Below, piece after piece: positions 52,281-61,379 of a DNA stretch of 64,000 nucleotides. The notes beneath the pieces were generated by a model. It was not told the DNA's origin, did no database searches, and saw only the letters and a list, made by a program, of their open reading frames with translations. A program made the position numbers and the translations under genes. The stretch spans positions 1 through 64,000 of the forward strand of contig NZ_JAGGLI010000002.1 of NCBI RefSeq assembly GCF_017874355.1. The letters run 5' to 3'. Numbering within the stretch: the first letter of the stretch is position 1; each line of letters begins with the position of its first letter. The stretch comes from Acetoanaerobium pronyense. Lineage in GTDB: Bacteria > Bacillota > Clostridia > Peptostreptococcales > Filifactoraceae.

Positions 52281-53174
52281 ATGACACTTCAACAACTTAA
52301 ATATTTTTTAGAAGTATGCAACACTCTCCACTACACTAGGGCATCAGAAAATCTAAATATATCGCAGCCTAGTCTAAGCTATGCGCTCAATCAGCTGTCT
52401 GATGAGCTAGGGGCTCCACTTTTTAAGAAAAATGGCAAAAAAATACTCCTTACAGAATACGGAGAAGTATTTCAAACCTATGTTGAAAGTTCACTTCAAA
52501 TACTTGCACAGGGAGAACAACAGATTAAAAATATGATAAATCCTCAAATAAAAAATATTAATTTAGGATACATATATAGTGTGAGTTTTGACGTAGTTCC
52601 CAAATTAATTGATGAATTTTATATATCCCAGGGAGATAGAAAGATAAATTTTAGCTTTCAGGTTAATATGACAAATTCCCTTATTGAAGAACTTGAAAAA
52701 GGAACTCTTGATGTAATACTTTCCCCCCCTCCTGATGTCTCTTATGACTTTATAGATTCTATTCCTATTTTAGAGCAAGAACTTTTTCTTTTGGTCTATG
52801 AAGGTCATACCCTTGCAAATAAACCCTCTGTCACAGCTGATGATTTTAAAAACGAAAAATTTGTAATGATAAATAAAAAAACAAATCTATATTTGCAGAC
52901 CGAAGCTCTATTTAAAAAACATAATATATTCCCAGAAACAGTTTTTAAGGTTGATGAATGTAACTCAATGGCAGCTTTTGTAGGAGCTCAGCTTGGAGTT
53001 GCTATTATGCCTCAAATACCTTCCCTTGATAATTATAAAGTTATAGCCATTCCTTTTAAAGATAAGAAAATGTCAAGAACCATAAGCCTCTTATGGAATA
53101 AAAAAAATCCCAAACACGAGGCGTTAAAAAAATTCATAGATTATTTTGATGCTTCCAGAAAAAATATTGGCTGA
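52281..53174 (+). CDS. LysR-family transcription regulator
   Basis: 297 residues: N-terminal helix-turn-helix (LQQLKYFLEVCNTLHYTRAS, SQPSLSYALNQLSDELGAPLF) and a periplasmic-binding-like effector domain. ATG 52281 is supported by AAGGAGG at 52269-52275. Divergent from the catabolic operon, it is most likely its activator, using the substrate or an intermediate as effector. Confidence 0.92.
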   Translation: MTLQQLKYFLEVCNTLHYTRASENLNISQPSLSYALNQLSDELGAPLFKKNGKKILLTEYGEVFQTYVESSLQILAQGEQQIKNMINPQIKNINLGYIYSVSFDVVPKLIDEFYISQGDRKINFSFQVNMTNSLIEELEKGTLDVILSPPPDVSYDFIDSIPILEQELFLLVYEGHTLANKPSVTADDFKNEKFVMINKKTNLYLQTEALFKKHNIFPETVFKVDECNSMAAFVGAQLGVAIMPQIPSLDNYKVIAIPFKDKKMSRTISLLWNKKNPKHEALKKFIDYFDASRKNIG

Positions 53175-53194
53175 TGATATTATAAATTAAAATA

Positions 53195-53233
53195 GACTTT
53201 AATAGCCTGAAAAATTTACAAGCTATTAAAGTC
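53195..53233. terminator. bidirectional terminator
   Basis: GACTTTAATAGC (53195-53206) pairs with GCTATTAAAGTC (53222-53233), followed by TTTTT. It separates the LysR gene from the convergent ABC permease. Confidence 0.88.
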
Positions 53234-53237
53234 CTTT

Positions 53238-53990
53238 TTAATTCTTAGAAAATAATAATATACTTCTGTCCAAAATCGCTGCCAGAACTACAGTAATAAT
53301 TGACCAAGCAAATACCCCCGGAGTATTTAGATTAACCCTCTCTATTTGAAAGCTTGTGCCCATGGATATTCTTGGCTGACTAAGTACCTCTGCTGCTATT
53401 ATTATCTTCAGGTTTAGCCCCATAGCTGCTGACATCCCACTTTTCAGATACGAGCTTATTGATGGAAAATAAAGGTCTTTGAGGCGTGTAAATCTATCAA
53501 CTTCGTATATATCCATCATCTCTATTAGCTTTTTATCTACATTTCTAATACCTTGAACCACATTTTCATAAAGCACTGGAAAAATCACAACAAAGCCTAC
53601 TAGTATAGGGGATTTCTCTGACTGAAGCCATATGAGGGCAAGTAGTATGATTGCCATAGTAGGAAGTGCTCTAATCATTGTAACAAGAGGCCTTAAAAGA
53701 TAATATACAGGTTTTGATGTACCTGCAAGAAGTCCAAGTATCACCCCCGATATCAAAGCAAGTACAAACCCTATAACTGCTCTTTTTGTTGTATTAAATA
53801 CAGCTAGTAAAAACCTTTCTGAAGTGGTTATCCTTATGATTTCCCTTAGAGTAGCTTCTGGAGAAGGAACAAGTATTTCCTTCCCCACTAAAGCTGATAG
53901 TATTTTCCATAAGGCAATAAGAGCTATTACTGATATTATTGTATATAGTAACTCCCTATCCTTTTTACTTTTGGTAATAGAATCCTTCAT
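53238..53990 (-). CDS. NitT/TauT-type ABC permease of the activase operon
   Basis: 250 residues with six membrane segments and an EAA-type loop (MMDIYEVDRFTRLKDLYFPSISSYL). It overlaps the binding-protein gene by 26 bases. SsuC/TauC-like; the substrate is unknown. Last gene of the operon begun by the giant activase. Confidence 0.85.
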   Translation of the reverse strand: MKDSITKSKKDRELLYTIISVIALIALWKILSALVGKEILVPSPEATLREIIRITTSERFLLAVFNTTKRAVIGFVLALISGVILGLLAGTSKPVYYLLRPLVTMIRALPTMAIILLALIWLQSEKSPILVGFVVIFPVLYENVVQGIRNVDKKLIEMMDIYEVDRFTRLKDLYFPSISSYLKSGMSAAMGLNLKIIIAAEVLSQPRISMGTSFQIERVNLNTPGVFAWSIITVVLAAILDRSILLFSKN

Positions 53991-54969
53991 CAGGAAGTTT
54001 CCCCCCTACAGTCTCTTTCTGGTAGTCATGAAGCACAGTTAAATATTTCTCTATAGCACTCTTTGCATCTTTTGCTCTTACAAATTTTATATTTGATCTT
54101 TCAAGACCATTTATTACTGCTGGTTTTGAAAGACCAGTTTCAAGCTCTTCGCTATACTCTCCAGCTAGCTCTGGATTTTGATTTAACCAGTTTATTGATT
54201 CTTCATATTCCTTTATAAATTGCTCCACAAATTCAGGATGATTTTCAATTAGTTCATTTTTTATTATTAGGGAAGCCTGTGGATAGCTATCTTCTTCTGT
54301 CAATTTACTCCACTCCTGCTGAAGGTCAAATAGCATTACTGTGTCTGGTTTTTTTAGCATTACATTTGAAAGTGCTGGTTCTGGAATCACTGCTATATGA
54401 GAATTTCCTGATATAAATCCTGAAGCTAGCTCAGCCCCTTCTCCCATATATGTAAGAGTAACGTCATTTTCTGGGTCTATTCCGTTGTTTGATAAAACAT
54501 ACCTTAATACTATATCAGGAGTAAGGCCTCTTCCTATTGTATGTATTTCCTTCCCTTTCAAATCTTCAAAGCTACTTATCTCTTCATTTCCAACCATATA
54601 TAGTATTCCCCATACGCTTGACCCTACAAGTGTATATTCTACATCTCTGTTATAAAGCGATGCTGCAAGGTTCGTAGGAACTACAGCAATATCAATCTCT
54701 CCAGATATTATTCTGGCTGCCATAGAATCCGGTGACTTTACAGATTCATAGTTCATATTTATATGATCTCCAAATGATGGGTTTTCTTTAAACATTTTTA
54801 TCATACTTAGTGTAGGGGCTCCTGATGGACCTGCTACATTTATAGTCATCTCTTCTAGAACTATTTCATCTACTATATTTTCTTCTACCTTTGGTGCTTC
54901 TTGGGAGCAACCAGCTAAAAGCATCCCTCCTAGAGTTAATATCATAATCATGCTAATAATTTTTTTCAT
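53965..54969 (-). CDS. NitT/TauT-type ABC substrate-binding lipoprotein of the activase operon
   Basis: 334 residues, lipobox LLAGC (Cys21), NMT1-like binding fold: GPSGAPTLSMIKMF, DIAVVPTNLAASLYNR, LKGKEIHTIGRGLTPD, and HIAVIPEPALSNVML. It resembles the COG2141/COG0715 type used for thiamine precursors, sulfonates or metals; the ligand is not evident. GGAGAGG precedes the ATG. Confidence 0.87.
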   Translation of the reverse strand: MKKIISMIMILTLGGMLLAGCSQEAPKVEENIVDEIVLEEMTINVAGPSGAPTLSMIKMFKENPSFGDHINMNYESVKSPDSMAARIISGEIDIAVVPTNLAASLYNRDVEYTLVGSSVWGILYMVGNEEISSFEDLKGKEIHTIGRGLTPDIVLRYVLSNNGIDPENDVTLTYMGEGAELASGFISGNSHIAVIPEPALSNVMLKKPDTVMLFDLQQEWSKLTEEDSYPQASLIIKNELIENHPEFVEQFIKEYEESINWLNQNPELAGEYSEELETGLSKPAVINGLERSNIKFVRAKDAKSAIEKYLTVLHDYQKETVGGKLPDEGFYYQK

Positions 54970-55013
54970 ACATACCTCTCCTCGTCTAATGTTTTATAGG
55001 TTTTAATAATGAT

Positions 55014-55727
55014 TTATGCTGTTTTAAAAATTTTTTTACCATTTCCCTGCAAAAGATTTATCAACTTCCCTCTTATATTCACAAGCTCAATACTGTCTAA
55101 GCTTCTTAGGTGCTGACTTTTATCTATTTTTATTATCTCTTTTACTGTGCATGGATTTTTATCAAGAACTACTATTTTGTTCCCAAGAAGCAGTGCTTCA
55201 TCAATCTCATGGGTCACAAATACAATTGAGTTATTCCATTTGTTCCATATTTCCACTAGGCTGTTTACCATATTTAGTCTTAAATCATAGTCTAAGGATT
55301 TGAAAGGTTCGTCCATAAGAAGCATCTCAGCCTGAAAATTAAATGCTCTTGCTATGGAAACTCTTTGTCTCATTCCTCCACTTAGTTTAGAGGGAGTGGC
55401 ATTTTCAAAACCCTCAAGTCCTACTATTTCTATAAGCTCTCTTATCTTTAGGTCATTGGCATTTTTGTTGACAAGCTTTATATTTTCATAAACACTCTTC
55501 CATGGAAGCAGTCTATCCTCTTGAAATACATATCCTATTTTTTCTTTTTTTTCATGGATTTTTCCCTCATCAGGCTTTAAAATATTTGCAAGTATATTTA
55601 GAAGGGTTGATTTCCCGCACCCTGATGGTCCTAGTATACAGGTTATTTCATTTTCCTCTATAGTTAGGTTTAAATCTTCAATAACAACTAAATCATCATA
55701 GCTTTTGTGAATACCTTGAAGCTTCAA
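55014..55727 (-). CDS. NitT/TauT-type ABC ATPase of the activase operon
   Basis: About 237 residues. Walker A is GPSGCGKST, Q-loop VFQEDRLLPW, signature LSGGMRQRVSIARAF, Walker B MLLMDEP, H-loop VTHEIDE; the short length is normal for SsuB/TauB. TTG 55727 is preferred as start because AAAGGGG is eight bases away; GTG 55736 is possible and would overlap the activase frame. Confidence 0.88.
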   Translation of the reverse strand: MKLQGIHKSYDDLVVIEDLNLTIEENEITCILGPSGCGKSTLLNILANILKPDEGKIHEKKEKIGYVFQEDRLLPWKSVYENIKLVNKNANDLKIRELIEIVGLEGFENATPSKLSGGMRQRVSIARAFNFQAEMLLMDEPFKSLDYDLRLNMVNSLVEIWNKWNNSIVFVTHEIDEALLLGNKIVVLDKNPCTVKEIIKIDKSQHLRSLDSIELVNIRGKLINLLQGNGKKIFKTA

Positions 55728-55728
55728 G

Positions 55729-58700
55729 TTAAGCACCCCTTTTATCTATATCTTCCTTATTTTTTTCATCTTGAAGTACATAGTAAACAAAAGAATCTAT
55801 CTTTGATTTATCAATTTCATTTTCATTGCCATCAAATGTCATATTAAGTATTGGAATTTGATTATCATTATCAGTGTCTTGATGTAAAATGTTTATGATT
55901 GTATTTGTATTTTCATACATAGATGATATGTTAATGATTCCATTAATATCATTTATATTTCCTGTTAATTTAGAGTATCTGTATCTTCCATTTGCCCCTG
56001 AGTAAAGGCCCATATCTTTATTTGCTCTAGGCTCTAGTTCATCTAGATTTTCTTCAAAAGAAGACTCTCCAAATATACTTGAAATGATTTTAATATATGA
56101 TTTAAATTTGTCCATTAAGGTATGGGCCGTCTTTTCTTCTTTATTTTTCTTTTGCTTTAGATAGTCCATCCATAAAAACCACATATATTCGCTCAGAGGT
56201 TGATACAGTATCTTAATGTCTTTTTCTTCTAGATTCTTTAACATATTGTTGTTTAAGAAGTTATTGAAAAGAATACTTACTTCTCCTGTTGCCAAAAGTT
56301 TTTTTGAGACTGTTTTACTAAGTGAAGCTTTAACCCTAAGAGCCATGTCCTTTAAAGTATCTATTGAAAGTTTTTTCGCTTTTATTAGATTTTCAGCTTC
56401 CTTTAAAAAAGTTTCTCTATCTTTTATATTTGCTAGATTTATAATGTCTCCAAGAAGAAGCACTAAAAATGTATCTTTTGAGATTCTGTCATTTTTTATA
56501 ATTTCTTCTGCAAAAGGAGATACTATATCTACATCACTTAAATTTTCTTTATTGAGTTTATCTCTTATAAGTCTGCTATACTGTCCATCAGCTTCTGACC
56601 CTTCTGTTGCAGGAATTAAAAGAGAGTATTTCTCTTTTTCCTTTTTATCCTTTAGGTTATATATACAGTCCCCTAAAAGGGCTGTAAGAGAAAGATATTC
56701 TTTGGAAAGAGTATATTTTCTTCCCATATCTAAAGATTTTTCGTTTGTCATAGGAAGGACACTAGCTTTCCTGCCATTTGCTTCAAGATATGCCTTAAAA
56801 AGACTGCTGTATGGATACATATATGGAATCAATATTGTAGCATCCTTATCAATCTCACTAATTGAGTTTTTTATATTTGTAGGTATGTGAGCAGTTTGCT
56901 CAGAATAATATTTAAGTGTCTTTGCATCTTCATTTTTTACTATTTTTGATTTTAAGCTATTTACAAAAGCCTCTACCCTCGTTAATACTCCTACACTTGA
57001 AAAATGCTCATCAACTTCTATATTTAGATAGGGCTTTCCCTTCATTTCTTCTTTAAAATAGTGGGAAACCACAGTATCAGGGCCGCATCCATGATTCGTA
57101 ATATATATGGCATAGAGATTCGGATGGTTTTTGATTATCTGTGCTCCCGAAAGTATATGTTGTCCAAATGGCCAGTACATATTTGGATGCTCCTTTGATG
57201 TATCATGATCATGGGCTGGAAGGTTAGAAAGGGTGAGGACTTTGTATCCAAGCTTTTCTAACTTTTCTGGAATGCCCATGTTTAGTATAGGATCTACTAT
57301 TCCATAAGTTCTAGTTACTATAACAAAAGCTTTTTCATCTTTTCCAAGATCTTTAATAGTTTGCTCTCCTAATTTTTCAACCTTTGTTTCAAATGTATTT
57401 AGTGCCTTCATCCCTTTTGCAAGGGCAATTGATCCTTGGATAGTATTTTTTCCAAGCTCCTGGGAAAGATTTAGAAGTGTCTTCATCATGTATTTTTTCC
57501 CAAACTCAAATGAAAGTTCAGGAGTAAGTAGCTTTATTCCCTTTTCTCTTAATCCCATGGTTTTATCAATAAGCTTTGGCCATGACTGCATATAGACGCA
57601 TCCATAGTTTTGTCTTGTCTTAGAAACTTCATGAGCCATAGTATATATACTTGGCATAAATATATAATCTACACCTTTATCCATAAGCTCAGCAACATGT
57701 CCATTGATTAACTTGACTGGATAGCAGGTCTCCTCCATTGCAAACTTTTGACTTAGCTCAACTGTTTTTTCGCTGCTGTTTTCTGAAATAATAACATCAA
57801 ATCCAAGCTCAGTAAAATATGTATTAAAAAGTGGAAATAGTTTTTGAAGTACCAGCACCCTAGGAATACCTATAGTTTTCTTTTCAGCATTTGTCCTTCC
57901 TTTATAGCCGTGAAGATAATACCTCTCTATCTCTTCAAAAACTTTAGTTCTTTTGTTTTCCTGATTTTTCGTTTTCTTTTTTAAACTTTTAAAATCAAAC
58001 TCTCTATCAAGATCAAACCCTCTAAAATCGGATGATTTTCCTTGCATTTCTTCTTGGGCAAGTATTGCTGCTCCATAAGCCCCTGTAACGCTAAAGAATT
58101 TTGGAACATAAATCTTGTCTCCAAGGATATTTCTAAATGCATTTATTACTGCCTGATTGTAAGCTACTCCGCCTTGGAAAAATACCTTGCTTCCAATTTC
58201 TTTATTTCCCACTACTTTGTTAAGATAGTTTTTTGCAATAGAATATGCAAGCCCAGATGATATATCTTCTATCTTGTCTCCTTGGCTTAGGCTTTGAGCG
58301 ATATTTGTTTCTATAAATACTGTACATCTATCTCCTAAATCTACAGGATTTTCAGATTTTAGAGCTATATCTCCAAAGCCTTCAATTTCTATATTCAGCT
58401 TTTTAGCCTGTTCTTCTATAAATGAACCTGTACCTGCCGCACAAATTTTGTTCATCTCAAAATCCGATACTACTCCATCCTCAAGTTTAATAAACTTGGA
58501 ATCTTGTCCACCTATTTCTATTATTGTATCCACATCTTTATCTAGAAAAAGTGCAGCTCTTGCCTGAGCCGTAATCTCATCCTTGATTACATCTGCACCT
58601 GCAAAACTCCCTGCCATATATCTTCCTGAACCTGTAGCTCCAACTCCTAAGACCTTAATTTCCTTATCTATATCTTTTTTAATTTCTCTAAGACCCTTTT

Positions 58701-59766
58701 GAACTGCACCTATAGGGTCTCCCTTGGTTCTTAGATATTTAAAAGAAAGTACCTCTGCCCGTTCATCCATAAGTACTACATTTGTACTTGTAGAGCCTAT
58801 ATCAAGGCCTATATATCCTTTTACATAGTCAATATGTTTTGTATCTTTGCATATATGCTTGTTCAAGCTATTATTTTTTCCATCTATGTATAGTGGTGCT
58901 AAACTTATTTTTTCTTTAGTTTCTTTTAAGGCATCATCTGCTTTGAGTATATTTCCAAGTTTATTAAGATTTATATGCAAAGAATCTTCAATGGATATTA
59001 TGGCTGCTCCTAAGGCTGCTATGTTTGAGCAGTTTTCTGGAATTATAATATTTTTTTCATCAAGATTTAAAGTATCTTTAAGAGCTTTAATTATAGCTTT
59101 GTTATAGGCTACTCCTCCTGCAATTAAAACCGTTTCTCCTATATCGCTTTTTTTAACTACAGTGGCCTTATAATTTTTCACAAGGGAATATGCAAGTCCA
59201 AGGAGCATATCATTTACATTTACTCCTTCTTGCTGATGATGTATGATATCCGTCTTTGCAAACACACTACATCTCCCTGCAATCCTAGGAATAGATGTGG
59301 CAGCTTCTGCAAGAGTAGAATAATCTTCAAAGTTTATACCCAGCCTTGAAACTTGCTCTTCTATAAATGAGCCGGTACCTGCTGAGCAGTTGGAGTTAAT
59401 AGATATCTTTATAGGGGAGCTTTTTTCATCTGACATATTTGTAATATATTTGGAACTTTGCCCTCCTATCTCTATTATAGAGTCTATATTTTCATCAAAG
59501 GATTTACCTCCTCGAACCAGTGAAGTAACTTCATTAATCCAGCTAAATTCGCTATCTGTGGATAATGATTTGCTTCCCTGTCCCGTGAATCCCCCAAATG
59601 TAATCATCTCTCCATATTTTTCTATAAGACTATTTATGTTTTTATTTAGTTCCTCTTTTACTCTTCCTTTATGTAAGATATAGTGATTTTCTAAGACTTT
59701 AAGATCTGAGTCTATAAGTACTAATTTAATTGATGAATATCCTATATCTATTCCTAAGCTATACAA
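55729..59766 (-). CDS. giant 2-hydroxyacyl-CoA dehydratase activase-like ATPase
   Basis: 1345 residues from TTG 59766 (AAGGAGG eight bases upstream). Two BcrAD/BadFG-type ASKHA ATPase domains lie at ~1-265 and ~313-560; each has a phosphate loop (GIDIGYSS; GLDIGSTSTN), EIGGQ, and the Cys pair that holds a shared 4Fe-4S cluster in activators (CSAGTGSF and RCSVF; CAAGTGSF and RCTVF). A DUF2229-type activase domain starts at ~628, and the C-terminal ~450 residues resemble HgdB-like subunit sequence. Activators use ATP to push low-potential electrons into a partner. First in an operon with an ABC importer; no dehydratase subunits are nearby. Confidence 0.85.
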   Translation of the reverse strand: MYSLGIDIGYSSIKLVLIDSDLKVLENHYILHKGRVKEELNKNINSLIEKYGEMITFGGFTGQGSKSLSTDSEFSWINEVTSLVRGGKSFDENIDSIIEIGGQSSKYITNMSDEKSSPIKISINSNCSAGTGSFIEEQVSRLGINFEDYSTLAEAATSIPRIAGRCSVFAKTDIIHHQQEGVNVNDMLLGLAYSLVKNYKATVVKKSDIGETVLIAGGVAYNKAIIKALKDTLNLDEKNIIIPENCSNIAALGAAIISIEDSLHINLNKLGNILKADDALKETKEKISLAPLYIDGKNNSLNKHICKDTKHIDYVKGYIGLDIGSTSTNVVLMDERAEVLSFKYLRTKGDPIGAVQKGLREIKKDIDKEIKVLGVGATGSGRYMAGSFAGADVIKDEITAQARAALFLDKDVDTIIEIGGQDSKFIKLEDGVVSDFEMNKICAAGTGSFIEEQAKKLNIEIEGFGDIALKSENPVDLGDRCTVFIETNIAQSLSQGDKIEDISSGLAYSIAKNYLNKVVGNKEIGSKVFFQGGVAYNQAVINAFRNILGDKIYVPKFFSVTGAYGAAILAQEEMQGKSSDFRGFDLDREFDFKSLKKKTKNQENKRTKVFEEIERYYLHGYKGRTNAEKKTIGIPRVLVLQKLFPLFNTYFTELGFDVIISENSSEKTVELSQKFAMEETCYPVKLINGHVAELMDKGVDYIFMPSIYTMAHEVSKTRQNYGCVYMQSWPKLIDKTMGLREKGIKLLTPELSFEFGKKYMMKTLLNLSQELGKNTIQGSIALAKGMKALNTFETKVEKLGEQTIKDLGKDEKAFVIVTRTYGIVDPILNMGIPEKLEKLGYKVLTLSNLPAHDHDTSKEHPNMYWPFGQHILSGAQIIKNHPNLYAIYITNHGCGPDTVVSHYFKEEMKGKPYLNIEVDEHFSSVGVLTRVEAFVNSLKSKIVKNEDAKTLKYYSEQTAHIPTNIKNSISEIDKDATILIPYMYPYSSLFKAYLEANGRKASVLPMTNEKSLDMGRKYTLSKEYLSLTALLGDCIYNLKDKKEKEKYSLLIPATEGSEADGQYSRLIRDKLNKENLSDVDIVSPFAEEIIKNDRISKDTFLVLLLGDIINLANIKDRETFLKEAENLIKAKKLSIDTLKDMALRVKASLSKTVSKKLLATGEVSILFNNFLNNNMLKNLEEKDIKILYQPLSEYMWFLWMDYLKQKKNKEEKTAHTLMDKFKSYIKIISSIFGESSFEENLDELEPRANKDMGLYSGANGRYRYSKLTGNINDINGIINISSMYENTNTIINILHQDTDNDNQIPILNMTFDGNENEIDKSKIDSFVYYVLQDEKNKEDIDKRGA

Positions 59767-59871
59767 AATAACTGCCTCCTTATGCAAACTTCCTAAACCA
59801 CAAAAGCAACTAATTAATATGTTTTTCACAGAAAAATACACCAATTAATTTAATGCGAAAACCTAATTCGT

Positions 59872-59900
59872 TTGACTGCGATAATCATTATCGTTTATAC
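59872..59900 (+). promoter_or_regulatory. promoter of the Crp/Fnr-type regulator gene
   Basis: TTGACT (59872-59877), 17 bases, TTATAC (59895-59900). The spacer holds a Fur-like palindrome. Confidence 0.65.
59879..59893. promoter_or_regulatory. Fur-like box between -35 and -10
   Basis: CGATAAT-C-ATTATCG, a perfect 7-1-7 inverted repeat matching the Fur consensus TGATAATNATTATCA at 12 of 14 arm positions. It lies in the intergenic region of the divergent activase operon and regulator gene, so it could serve both. Confidence 0.55.
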
Positions 59901-59930
59901 TGATTATATCGTTAGATTTATAATAAAAAA

Positions 59931-59944
59931 GTATCTCACGATAC
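59931..59944. promoter_or_regulatory. candidate Crp/Fnr-type operator
   Basis: GTATC-TCAC-GATAC, with the 5-4-5 geometry of Crp/Fnr sites, 35 bases before the regulator's start codon. Autoregulation is a possible role. Confidence 0.45.
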
Positions 59945-59979
59945 ATTTTTTAAATTTTGTTAGCTAAAGGGGAAAAGCA

Positions 59980-60660
59980 ATGGACGCGGTAATAAGACAA
60001 CTAATTAACTGCAATTTATTTAATCATTTAAATTATAATGATTTGAATTCTCTTTTTTCAGATATAAATTTTACAGTTAAATCATTTAAAAAAAATGAAG
60101 TCATATTTTCTCCTCATATGAGGGCAGATACACTTGGAATAGTAATAAGTGGGAGTATTGATGTGCAAAAGATTTTTGCTAGTGGAAAATCTGTAGTTGT
60201 AAGCAGAAGATTCGAGTATGAGCTTATTGCAGATGCTTCAATTTTTGCAAAAATAGACTACTATCCTTCTACAATCACTTCATGTGAAGATAGTTTGATT
60301 TTTTTAATCAATAAAGATAATCTTATAAAACTATTTTCTAGGGATGAAAACATTATGACTAAATTTTTGGAATCTGTATCTACTAGGGTACTTAATCTAA
60401 ATACCTCTATTGAAATTCTCTCTATAAATTCGGTGCCTGGAAAAATTGCATATTTCTTACTTGAAGAAAGGGAAAATCAAAATAGTGATACTATAAAGCT
60501 CAAATTCCCTAAAAAGACCTGGGCAGAGCATTTGAATGTTTCTAGACCTACCTTATCAAGAGAGCTTCGAAAAATGGAGGAGGATAATATAATATCCTTT
60601 AATAAAAGGTTTATATATCTACATAATTTGGAAAAATTAGAAGAACTGTGTTCTGTATGA
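59980..60660 (+). CDS. Crp/Fnr-family transcription regulator
   Basis: 226 residues: cyclic-nucleotide-binding-like domain (~15-135, GIVISGSIDVQKIFASGKSVV) and a C-terminal helix-turn-helix (KTWAEHLNVSRPTLSRELRKMEED). No N-terminal Cys cluster exists, so it is not an oxygen-sensing Fnr. The glycine/arginine residues for cAMP binding are not clear. Divergent from the activase operon, which it may control. AAAGGGG precedes the ATG. Confidence 0.88.
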   Translation: MDAVIRQLINCNLFNHLNYNDLNSLFSDINFTVKSFKKNEVIFSPHMRADTLGIVISGSIDVQKIFASGKSVVVSRRFEYELIADASIFAKIDYYPSTITSCEDSLIFLINKDNLIKLFSRDENIMTKFLESVSTRVLNLNTSIEILSINSVPGKIAYFLLEERENQNSDTIKLKFPKKTWAEHLNVSRPTLSRELRKMEEDNIISFNKRFIYLHNLEKLEELCSV

Positions 60661-60676
60661 TGTAATAATTTTTCAA

Positions 60677-60714
60677 AAAAATGGAGGGGAAAATTTAATT
60701 CCCTGCTCCATTTT
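60677..60714. terminator. bidirectional terminator
   Basis: AAAATGGAG (60677-60685) pairs with CTCCATTTT (60706-60714), with an inner GGGA/TCCC stem. It separates the regulator gene from the convergent PII-like gene. Confidence 0.8.
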
Positions 60715-60719
60715 ATTAG

Positions 60720-61379
60720 TTAGTCTTTGTATATACCATAGGCTTTATTTACATTTTGAACAAATAATATACCATTACCTGGCTCATTTAACTTTATTTT
60801 TTCATTAATTCTTATACATACATCATCTGTAATTTTATTTTCTACTAAAATAAGTACTATCTCTTTTTCAGGCTCTATCTCTATTGCAAATATCTTGCTG
60901 GTTTCATGAATCCCTGAACCTCTTGCATTTATTATAGTTGCGCCCTGTGCTCCTGCTTCACTAGCAGCATCAACTACATCTTCTCCTCTTCCTTTATCCA
61001 CAATAACAAAAATCGAATCGTAATTTGTCATGGCTTCTCCTTCACTTTCACACTGGTATAGTTTATCAGTTTTATATTTATCAAAACCCATTATTTTAGA
61101 TACATCTAAGGAAAATGCAATTCCGTGATTCTCCTTTTTAAAATTAAATTTTTCATTTGCTTTTTCTAGAAATCTACATCCAAGCTCTCTATTTGCAAGA
61201 ATCAAAACTATTTCCTTTGTAGATTTGTTTAGCTCAAAGAAGCTTAAAAAGGAATTTCTTACTGTTCCAGTCCCTATAATAACAGTTCCCCCTGATATAC
61301 CGCACTCTTTGGCAAAACTGATTACTTTGCTTCCCATACCATGATTCAAAATTAGTATATTAAAATCATAAATTATCAT
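60720..61379 (-). CDS. tandem PII-like regulatory protein linked to DUF1538
   Basis: 219 residues made of two PII-like ferredoxin-fold domains. The second contains SIFVIVDKGRGEDVVDAASEAGAQGATIIN followed by ARGSGIHE, close to the GXG-containing T-loop region of PII proteins; the first has GISGGTVIIGTGTV in the corresponding place. The tyrosine of GlnB T-loops is absent, so it is a PII-like protein that senses an unknown ligand. It overlaps the DUF1538 transporter gene by four bases and probably gates it. Confidence 0.82.
   Translation of the reverse strand: MIIYDFNILILNHGMGSKVISFAKECGISGGTVIIGTGTVRNSFLSFFELNKSTKEIVLILANRELGCRFLEKANEKFNFKKENHGIAFSLDVSKIMGFDKYKTDKLYQCESEGEAMTNYDSIFVIVDKGRGEDVVDAASEAGAQGATIINARGSGIHETSKIFAIEIEPEKEIVLILVENKITDDVCIRINEKIKLNEPGNGILFVQNVNKAYGIYKD

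Noticed and set aside
56216-56890. Long plus-strand frame of 224 codons
   Set aside because: It lies antisense to the activase gene, has a Ser/Phe-rich composition typical of shadow frames, and no ribosome site.
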